A stretch of 10,741 nucleotides of DNA from JBKPHS01 sp046729975 (GTDB taxonomy: Bacteria > Actinomycetota > Thermoleophilia > Solirubrobacterales > Thermoleophilaceae), in NCBI GenBank assembly GCA_046729975.1, contig JBKPHS010000201.1, forward strand, positions 1 through 10,741. The letters are read 5' to 3'. This document shows, piece after piece, positions 6,624 to 10,741 of the stretch (its first letter is position 1; every line of letters begins with the position of its first letter). The translations under genes and the position numbers were made by a program. The notes beneath the pieces are model-generated. The model saw nothing but the letters and a program-made list of their open reading frames with translations. It was not told where the DNA came from and searched no databases.

Positions 6624-6886
6624 TGGCTGTCGATCTCGTTCTTCGCGACCCAGACGGGCGACGGCTTGTCCGGATCGCTGACGAGGAAGTGAGTCGTGCC
6701 CCAGCCGAGCAGGCCCTCGGGCTCGTCGCCGGACGCCGTCCGGGCCTCGGCGCCCACCGAGGCGATGGGGTCGGAGTCCCGCAGGCCGATGGCTATGACC
6801 GTGCCGCTGAACCTGCCGACGGCCTCGGAATCCGCGGTTCCCTCGACCTCGAGCTTCTGGGAGATGGAGACGAGATGAAAGGCCAT
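6611..6886 (-). CDS. Hypothetical protein, 91 aa, unrecognised
   Basis: Starting from ATG at 6886 the protein is 91 aa, acidic and soluble, with no signal peptide or membrane segment. Alternating hydrophobic stretches (FHLVSISQKLEVEG, GRFSGTVIAIGL, GLLGWGTTHFLVS, PSPVWVAKNEI) suggest a small mainly beta fold. The frame stays open upstream to 7060, but that part overlaps the divergent glycosidase gene, is arginine-rich and reads like shadow sequence, so the ATG at 6886 is preferred. No Shine-Dalgarno precedes it. TACACT on the minus strand (6908 to 6903 when read in plus coordinates) lies 16 nt upstream of the ATG, so a very short leader is possible. I recognise no family. The coding call rests on an intact frame, a plausible protein-like composition and its snug convergent position. 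Confidence 0.6.
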   Translation of the reverse strand: MAFHLVSISQKLEVEGTADSEAVGRFSGTVIAIGLRDSDPIASVGAEARTASGDEPEGLLGWGTTHFLVSDPDKPSPVWVAKNEIDSQRLS

Positions 6887-6898
6887 TCGCGCGCGGAG

Positions 6899-6908
6899 TG
6901 TACGTACA
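6899..6908. promoter_or_regulatory. Palindrome TGTACGTACA in a divergent intergenic region
   Basis: A perfect 10-bp palindrome lies 12 nt upstream of the minus-strand ATG at 6886 and 40 nt upstream of the plus-strand start at 6949. It overlaps -10-like hexamers on both strands (TACACT minus, TACAAG plus). A shared operator is possible. One 10-bp palindrome is weak evidence on its own. Confidence 0.3.
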
Positions 6909-6936
6909 AGTCCGCAGCGGGACCGCAACCCAGACC

Positions 6937-6945
6937 AGAGGAGGA
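6937..6945 (+). promoter_or_regulatory. Strong ribosome-binding site favouring a TTG start
   Basis: AGAGGAGGA (6937-6945) is close to a perfect anti-16S match. GGAGG ends 4 nt before an in-frame TTG at 6949 but 16 nt before the in-frame ATG at 6961, which is too far for efficient initiation. This is the reason for placing the glycosidase start at 6949. Confidence 0.6.
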
Positions 6946-6948
6946 CTG

Positions 6949-8106
6949 TTGCGAAGTCACATGAAAGGAATCGAGAGACACGCACGGACCGCGGCCGCGG
7001 CGAGCATTGCCGCGCTGGCCGCTGCCTCACTCGCAGGCGCCCCCGACGCCCGCGCGGCACGCGGGATGGAGGTGGCGCTCCAGGACGACGCCGTCTTCCT
7101 GAACCAGTCCTACTACAACCGCGACCGCGCGATCGAGCAGGCCAAGCGGCTGCGGGTCTCGCGGGTGCGCGTGAACGTCCGCTGGATCGAGGCCCTGGCG
7201 GGCGGCAGCCCCGACCGGCCCGTCTACGACTGGCGCAAGTGGGACGCGATGGTGAGCGTCCTCGCCTTCCACGGCATCCGCGTGCAGATGACGCTCACCG
7301 GCCCGGCGCCGTCATGGGCGACCGGCAATGGGCGCCAGGGCGTGTACAAACCCAACCCCTACCGGTTCGCGAGCTTCGCCGGTGCGGCGGCCGCGCACTT
7401 CCAGGGCCGCGTGGACCGCTACAGCGTCTGGAACGAGCCGAACTACCGCGGCTGGCTCGCTCCCAAGAGCACGGCGCCCCAGCGCTACCGCGCGATGTAC
7501 GTGCGCGCGTACCGGGCGATCAAGTCCGCCGATGGCCGCGCTCAGGTCCTGATCGGGGAGACCTCGCCCACCGGCCACCCGCGCAACGCGATCGCGCCGC
7601 TCAGCTTCCTGCGGGCGATCACCCGCCGCGGCCGGCTGCGCGCCGACGGCTTCGCGCACCATCCGTACGCCTACAGCGTGCCGCCGGGACGCCGTTTCGG
7701 CGGCCGGAACGACGTGACCATGGGCACGCTCGGCCGCCTCAACAAGGCGCTGAAGCGGCTGGCCCGCCGCGGTCGCCTGCGCAGGCCTAGCGGCGGCACG
7801 GTGCCGCTCTACCTCACCGAGTTCGGCTACCACGCGCGTGGCCGGCACGCCATCTCCGAGCGCCGGCGCGCATCGTGGACCACCGCCGCGTTCCGGATCG
7901 CCGCGCGTGCGCCCCGGGTCAAGCAGATGCTGCACTACCTGCTGGTCGAGCCGGCAGCGGGAGGCTTCTGGCATTCCCGCCTGGTGACGAGGGGCGGCCG
8001 AACCGAGCGGCCCTACCGCTCGCTCGCGTCTTGGGCGCGCGGGGCCGCGCGCAAGCACCGCATCAGGCAGCCTCCGAGCCGCATCCCGCTGCCGCCGCCG
8101 CGGTGA
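6949..8106 (+). CDS. Secreted glycoside hydrolase-like protein, clan GH-A (PslG/GH39-like)
   Basis: A 385-aa exported TIM-barrel glycosidase-like protein; residues are counted from the TTG at 6949. The N-terminus has basic residues, an alanine-rich hydrophobic core and a likely signal peptidase site after A-R-A at 34-36. The mature part starts ARGMEVALQDDAVFLNQ, typical of a group common in Thermoleophilia. WNEPN holds the expected acid/base E163, and YLTEFGY holds the expected nucleophile E291, at the ends of two barrel strands as in clan GH-A. Other barrel motifs are RVRVNVRW, GIRVQMTLTGPAPSWA and DGFAHHPY. The tail is basic and proline-rich. The likely substrate is an extracellular polysaccharide, but it cannot be read from sequence. 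Starting at ATG 6961 would remove only four residues and keep the signal peptide. Two hairpins follow the stop. Confidence 0.88.
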   Translation: MRSHMKGIERHARTAAAASIAALAAASLAGAPDARAARGMEVALQDDAVFLNQSYYNRDRAIEQAKRLRVSRVRVNVRWIEALAGGSPDRPVYDWRKWDAMVSVLAFHGIRVQMTLTGPAPSWATGNGRQGVYKPNPYRFASFAGAAAAHFQGRVDRYSVWNEPNYRGWLAPKSTAPQRYRAMYVRAYRAIKSADGRAQVLIGETSPTGHPRNAIAPLSFLRAITRRGRLRADGFAHHPYAYSVPPGRRFGGRNDVTMGTLGRLNKALKRLARRGRLRRPSGGTVPLYLTEFGYHARGRHAISERRRASWTTAAFRIAARAPRVKQMLHYLLVEPAAGGFWHSRLVTRGGRTERPYRSLASWARGAARKHRIRQPPSRIPLPPPR

Positions 8107-8133
8107 CCCGCCCGCCGGACGGCGGGCGGTCCG
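8104..8133. repeat. 30-bp hairpin repeat, copy 1 (also acts as a terminator candidate)
   Basis: The arms CCGCCCGCC (8108-8116) and GGCGGGCGG (8121-8129) form a 9-bp perfect stem around GGAC. The 30-bp block from 8104 to 8133 is identical to 9051-9080. Its first three bases are the TGA stop of the glycosidase gene. It is placed as a terminator for that gene, though without a T-run. The exact second copy 947 bp away suggests a repeated palindromic element or a duplicated terminator. Confidence 0.8.
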
Positions 8134-8140
8134 TCTGATC

Positions 8141-8171
8141 AGCCCGCCGGTCCAACCTGGACCGGCGGGCT
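8141..8171. terminator. 14-bp perfect hairpin between convergent genes
   Basis: AGCCCGCCGGTCCA (8141-8154) pairs perfectly with TGGACCGGCGGGCT (8158-8171) around a 3-nt ACC loop. It abuts the stop codon of the minus-strand CBS gene (TCA at 8171-8173) and lies 7 nt past the 30-bp repeat downstream of the glycosidase. It is very likely a terminator for the CBS gene and may act in both directions. Confidence 0.75.
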
Positions 8172-8572
8172 CACCCGGCCGGCACGTCGCAGGTCGCGCC
8201 GTCCATCGTCCAGCAGCGGACGATGTCGCGCATCGACAGCACGCCGACGGTCTCGCCGCCGTCCATCACGACGAGATGGCGGAAGCCGCCGCGCACCATC
8301 GCCCCGGCCGCCCGCTCGAGCGACCAGTCGGAGGCGGCGAAGGTGAGGTTCGCGGACAGGTGGTCGGCCACCAGCTCGGCGTCGGGATCCTGCCCGCGCG
8401 CGATCGACTCGAGGACGTCCCGCTCGGTCACGATCCCCGGCCCAGGCTGATCAGGGTCGATCACGACCGCCGCGCCGACGCCGCGATCGGCCATCAGCCG
8501 CGACGCCTCCCGCAGCGTGTGCCCCGGGCCGACGGTGAGGATCACCGAGCTCATCCCGTCCCTTACCTGCAT
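8171..8572 (-). CDS. Two-CBS-domain protein
   Basis: A 133-aa soluble protein made of a tandem CBS pair (Bateman module) and little else. CBS1 spans about residues 7-66, with LTVGPGHTLREASRLMADRG, GAAVVID and PGIVTERDVLESIARG. CBS2 spans about 74-122, with SDWSLERAAGAMVRGGFRHLVVMDGG and VGVLSMRDIVRCW. Both end in the typical hydrophobic-T/S-x-R-D motif (TERD, SMRD) that contacts adenosine nucleotides in this family. It is probably a ligand-sensing regulatory module for AMP, ATP or a similar nucleotide; the ligand and partner are unknown. The start is ATG at 8572, with GGAGG about 7 nt upstream. The longer open frame reaching back to 9022 lies antisense to the regulator gene and is rejected. 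The gene is divergent from the AraC-type gene and convergent with the glycosidase gene. Confidence 0.9.
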   Translation of the reverse strand: MQVRDGMSSVILTVGPGHTLREASRLMADRGVGAAVVIDPDQPGPGIVTERDVLESIARGQDPDAELVADHLSANLTFAASDWSLERAAGAMVRGGFRHLVVMDGGETVGVLSMRDIVRCWTMDGATCDVPAG

Positions 8573-8599
8573 CGTCCCCCTCCGTAGTTGTGCCGATTC

Positions 8600-8625
8600 G
8601 CGCAAGCTTAAACCCCGGCGCAAGC
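8600..8625. promoter_or_regulatory. Direct repeat GCGCAAGC in the CBS/AraC divergent region
   Basis: GCGCAAGC occurs at 8600-8607 and again at 8618-8625, 18 bp apart start to start, about midway between the divergent start codons at 8572 and 8684. Spaced direct repeats are the usual binding-site layout of AraC-family proteins, and such a gene starts here, so an autoregulatory site is possible. An imperfect-loop inverted repeat, TGCCGG (8627-8632) with CCGGCA (8638-8643), lies next to it. The functional reading is speculative. Confidence 0.3.
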
Positions 8626-8671
8626 CTGCCGGCGCCTCCGGCAAACGGCGTTCCGGGAGGGCCCCGCACCC

Positions 8672-8677
8672 TAGGAT
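8672..8677 (+). promoter_or_regulatory. Possible -10 box / ribosome-binding site of the AraC-type gene
   Basis: TAGGAT lies 6 nt before the ATG at 8684. It fits a TANNNT -10 box for a leaderless or near-leaderless transcript. It also contains AGGA (8673-8676), 7 nt from the ATG, which could act as a weak Shine-Dalgarno. TTCC at 8651-8654 is the nearest -35-like element, at 15-bp spacing. The sequence alone does not decide between the two roles. Confidence 0.35.
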
Positions 8678-8683
8678 GACTCG

Positions 8684-9046
8684 ATGGCGAAGCGCGACAC
8701 GACCGTGAGGCGCCGCGAGTCCCTCTTCAGGGAAGCCGCGGCCGTCATCGAGCGCGACTACGCGCAGGATCTCGACCTCACGGCGGTCGCCCATCGCGTC
8801 GCGACCTCGCGCCGCCAGCTCCAGCGCGCGTTCCAGGAGGTCGGCCGCACGACCTTCCGCACCTACCTCGGGGAGGTCAGGATGCGCAACGCCGCGCAGC
8901 TCCTGCGGCAGGGCGGCATGCCCGTGCGCGAAGTCGCGATGAGGGTCGGCTACAGCCAGCCGGCCCAGTTCGCGAAGGCCTTCCGGCGCTACCACGGGGC
9001 CTCGCCGTCGAGCCTCCGCCACGGCGGTCGGCAGCTCGCCGCGTAG
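8684..9046 (+). CDS. Stand-alone AraC-family DNA-binding protein
   Basis: A 120-aa protein consisting almost only of the AraC/XylS-type double helix-turn-helix. The first helix-turn-helix is about residues 31-53 (DLTAVAHRVATSRRQLQRAF). A linker helix holds TYLGEVRMRNAAQLL (60-74). The second is about 80-110, with the family signature VREVAMRVGYSQPAQFAKAF followed by YHGASPSSLR. No N-terminal sensing domain is present, so it either responds without its own ligand domain or works with a partner. The frame is intact from an ATG preceded by a TAGGAT element. It is divergent from the CBS-domain gene, so autoregulation or control of that neighbour is a reasonable guess. The coxB gene follows on the same strand, 87 nt after a hairpin-containing gap. 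Targets are unknown. Confidence 0.9.
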   Translation: MAKRDTTVRRRESLFREAAAVIERDYAQDLDLTAVAHRVATSRRQLQRAFQEVGRTTFRTYLGEVRMRNAAQLLRQGGMPVREVAMRVGYSQPAQFAKAFRRYHGASPSSLRHGGRQLAA

Positions 9047-9050
9047 CTCT

Positions 9051-9080
9051 TGACCCGCCCGCCGGACGGCGGGCGGTCCG
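9051..9080. repeat. 30-bp hairpin repeat, copy 2 (terminator candidate after the AraC-type gene)
   Basis: This block is identical over 30 bp to 8104-8133. The 9-bp stem is CCGCCCGCC (9055-9063) with GGCGGGCGG (9068-9076) around GGAC. It starts 4 nt after the TAG of the AraC-type gene and precedes the coxB promoter, so it probably separates the two transcription units. Flanking bases differ from copy 1. Confidence 0.8.
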
Positions 9081-9096
9081 CCCTATTAAACCGCTG

Positions 9097-9125
9097 TTCC
9101 CTTCATCGGCCGCGTTGATTAGACT
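9097..9125 (+). promoter_or_regulatory. Candidate leaderless promoter of the cytochrome oxidase operon
   Basis: TAGACT (9120-9125) fits a TANNNT -10 box and ends 8 nt before the GTG at 9134. A weak -35-like TTCCCT (9097-9102) lies 17 nt upstream of it. No Shine-Dalgarno exists between the box and the GTG, so transcription probably starts at or within a few bases of the start codon and gives a leaderless mRNA, a common mode in Actinobacteria. Confidence 0.5.
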
Positions 9126-9133
9126 CGCCCGCC

Positions 9134-9916
9134 GTGGCCGAGCCAGACCTTCGACAGCCCACCCGGGAGGAGGAGGCACAGGCCGAGCACGAGCAGCACA
9201 AGCACCCGGTGGCCCGGATGCTGCTGATCGGGTTCATCGCCTCTGCGATCGGCGTCGCGATCTCGCTGGCGATCGACTGGTTCCCTCCCCAGGGGGCCGA
9301 GAGCTCCGACGACATCGACACGCTCTACGACGTGCTCCTCATCGCGTCGGTCCCGATCTTCGTGCTCGTCATGACGATCGCGATCTACAGCGTGTGGAAG
9401 TTCCGCGCGCGGCCCGGCGACATGCGCGATGGAGCGCCGATCCACGGCAACACACGCCTGGAGATCATCTGGGTCACGATCCCGTTCCTGATCGTCACGA
9501 GCCTTGCGGCCTACGGCTGGATCGCACTCGACGACATCGAGGCGAAGAAGCCAAACGAGATGACGGTTCGCGTCATCGGCCAGCAGTTCGCCTGGCGCTT
9601 CGAGTACCCGCAGCAGGGACAGAAGGCCGTCGGCTCCGAGCAGCTCGTCCTCGCGAAGGATCAGCCCGTCGTGTTCCGGATCAAGAGCCTCGACGTGATC
9701 CACTCCTTCTGGGTGCCGGCCTTCCGCCTCAAGTCCGACGCGGTGCCCGGACTCGGGACACATGTGCGACTCACCCCGAGCCGGATCGGGACCTACGACG
9801 TGGTGTGCGCGGAGCTATGCGGCCTCGGTCACTCGACCATGCGCCAGACCGTGCGCGTGGTGCCGCGCGGGGAGTTCGACCGCTGGCTCGCAGACAGGAG
9901 GTCGAAGGAGCAGTGA
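9134..9916 (+). CDS. ctaC: Cytochrome c oxidase subunit II
   Basis: A 260-aa membrane protein that takes electrons from cytochrome c through the dinuclear CuA centre and passes them to subunit I. The CuA ligands are complete: H190, then C225, E227, C229, H233 and M236 in CAELCGLGHSTM. The aromatic electron-entry stretch is GQQFAWRFEYP (149-159). Hydrophobic segments lie at about 28-47, 67-90 and 110-131. The last two are the canonical hairpin (with NTRLEIIWVTIP before the second); the first is an extra N-terminal helix that may be a signal anchor or cleaved signal, though the 27 residues before it are long and charged. There is no fused cytochrome c domain after the CuA domain. The GTG start has no ribosome-binding site but a -10-like box 8 nt upstream. 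Subunit I follows after 49 nt. Confidence 0.96.
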   Translation: MAEPDLRQPTREEEAQAEHEQHKHPVARMLLIGFIASAIGVAISLAIDWFPPQGAESSDDIDTLYDVLLIASVPIFVLVMTIAIYSVWKFRARPGDMRDGAPIHGNTRLEIIWVTIPFLIVTSLAAYGWIALDDIEAKKPNEMTVRVIGQQFAWRFEYPQQGQKAVGSEQLVLAKDQPVVFRIKSLDVIHSFWVPAFRLKSDAVPGLGTHVRLTPSRIGTYDVVCAELCGLGHSTMRQTVRVVPRGEFDRWLADRRSKEQ

Positions 9917-9965
9917 CCGGCATCCGCGTGGCTACGATGCGCCCCGTGAGCGGAGGAGGAAACCG

Positions 9966-10741
9966 GTGACGCTGGCTGCGAAGCTGTGGGCGCCCGGCTG
10001 GTACCGCGTGGCGATCGCGCTGCCGATCGGCGTCGCGGTCGGGGCCGGGCTCGACATCGCTGTCCGCGCGCTCATGGGCTATGAGCCTCTTGTCGACGGA
10101 GACGCGATCACCACCGTCTGCCTGATCACCGTCTCGATGGCGTTCCTGATCGGGATCGGCTGCTTCGACTACTGGTTCCGATACATGAGCGGCGCCCCGA
10201 CCGTGCCCGAGGACCACTCCGGCCACGGCGCCTACTCGTGGCGCGACTACTTCCGCGTCAACACCGACCACAAGGTCATCGGGATCCAGTACATCGTCAC
10301 GACGTTCTTCTTCTTCATCGCCGGCGGGCTGATGGCGATGCTGATGCGGGCGGAGCTGGCCGCTCCCGGACAGCAGTTCATCGACCCGAACACCTTCAAC
10401 GGCCTCTTCTCGGTGCACGCGTCGCTGATGATCTTCCTGTTCATCATCCCGGTCTTCGCCGGCATCGCGAATTACGTGCTCCCGCTGATGATCGGCGCGC
10501 CGGACATGGCGTTCCCGCGCCTGAACGCCCTCTCGTACTGGATGCTGCCGGTCGCCGGAATCATGATGATGGCGAGCTTCTTCGCCCCCGGCGGATCGTT
10601 CGCGACCGGCTGGACGGCCTACGCGCCGCTCTCGACGGAGACGCCGCTGGGCCAGACCTTCTTCACGCTGGCCGTGCAGTTCGCCGGGGCCTCGTCGGTC
10701 GCGACCGCGCTGAACTTCCTGGTCACGATCATCACGATGCG
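9966..10741 (+). CDS. ctaD: Cytochrome c oxidase subunit I (3' end cut by window edge)
   Basis: This is the catalytic proton-pumping subunit of the aa3-type oxidase; the first 258 codons are present. The start is GTG at 9966, with GGAGG at 9955-9959, 6 nt upstream. Canonical helix I begins at DHKVIGIQYI (101-110) and continues to GGLMAMLMRAEL. H151 in LFSVHASLMIFLF is the expected haem a ligand, with HAS where most homologues have HGT or HGS. N169, D180 and N187 keep the exact N-x10-D-x6-N spacing of the D proton pathway entrance, in MIGAPDMAFPRLN, which supports an A-family oxidase. Before helix I there is an extension of about 100 residues with two hydrophobic segments (about 14-37 and 48-66). 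The CuB and haem a3 ligands lie beyond the right edge. It is co-transcribed with ctaC. Confidence 0.95.
   Translation, partial: MTLAAKLWAPGWYRVAIALPIGVAVGAGLDIAVRALMGYEPLVDGDAITTVCLITVSMAFLIGIGCFDYWFRYMSGAPTVPEDHSGHGAYSWRDYFRVNTDHKVIGIQYIVTTFFFFIAGGLMAMLMRAELAAPGQQFIDPNTFNGLFSVHASLMIFLFIIPVFAGIANYVLPLMIGAPDMAFPRLNALSYWMLPVAGIMMMASFFAPGGSFATGWTAYAPLSTETPLGQTFFTLAVQFAGASSVATALNFLVTIITM

Noticed and set aside
6887..7060. Upstream extension of the 91-aa gene to a 149-codon frame
   Set aside because: It would overlap the signal-peptide region of the divergent glycosidase and is arginine-rich without structure.
8590..8612. GGTTTAA on the minus strand as a stress-sigma -35 for the CBS gene
   Set aside because: No GGGTA-type -10 follows at a suitable distance before the ATG at 8572.
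8573..9022. Upstream extension of the CBS gene to a 283-codon frame
   Set aside because: It runs antisense through the AraC-type gene, whereas the ATG at 8572 has a good ribosome-binding site and begins exactly at the CBS domains.
9119..9763. Minus-strand 214-codon frame opposite ctaC, and the 284-codon plus frame 9115-9969
   Set aside because: Shadows of the subunit II gene. The tail of the plus frame does end as GTGA over the ctaD start, but no independent ribosome-binding site supports a short coupled leader peptide.

Overview
The window is about 10.7 kb of very GC-rich, densely packed bacterial chromosome. Gene content and protein style suggest a high-GC actinobacterium, most likely of the class Thermoleophilia (Solirubrobacter/Conexibacter-like). 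The pointers are a fused transaldolase/phosphoglucose isomerase, a PslG-like secreted glycosidase of a type I associate with that class, an aa3-type cytochrome c oxidase whose subunit II gene seems to be leaderless, and a candidate SigB/SigF-type stress promoter. The taxonomic call is inference from recognition, not a search. No mobile element, CRISPR array or RNA gene was found, and no gene-free stretch reaches 300 bases.

Layout. Positions 1-5693 (minus strand) hold a tight three-gene carbon operon, read right to left: a ROK-family glucokinase, transketolase (4-nt overlap), and a bifunctional transaldolase/glucose-6-phosphate isomerase (13-nt gap) that runs off the left edge about 20-30 codons before its expected end. 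Together they cover glucose phosphorylation, the G6P/F6P interconversion and the non-oxidative pentose phosphate pathway. A 59-bp divergent gap separates this operon from two small plus-strand membrane-protein genes (34 and 78 aa; 5753-6100). The second resembles small subunits found with haem-copper oxidases.

Positions 6101-6259 carry two adjacent hairpins and then a GGTTT-N15-GGGTA promoter candidate, followed by a basic 114-aa protein with a Rho_N/SAP-like C-terminus (6260-6604). That gene converges with an unrecognised 91-aa gene (6611-6886, minus), and an 18-bp perfect palindrome lies across their junction. Divergent from the 91-aa gene is a secreted clan GH-A glycosidase (6949-8106, plus), which probably starts at TTG. 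It converges with a two-CBS-domain protein (8171-8572, minus), with two strong hairpins between them. A stand-alone AraC-type DNA-binding protein (8684-9046, plus) is divergent from the CBS gene and is followed by an exact second copy of a 30-bp hairpin element also found after the glycosidase gene.

Positions 9134-10741 contain the start of a cytochrome c oxidase operon: subunit II with a complete CuA site, then subunit I, cut by the right edge. The subunit I fragment has the haem a ligand, the D-pathway entrance pattern and an N-terminal two-helix extension. The window thus joins central sugar metabolism to terminal respiration, an arrangement that recalls the tkt operon lying next to ctaB in other Actinobacteria. 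Between the two lies a set of small regulatory or stress-type genes. I see no clearly new biological system. The best leads are the repeated hairpin element, the small candidate oxidase proteins, the stress-promoter-driven basic protein and the orphan 91-aa gene.
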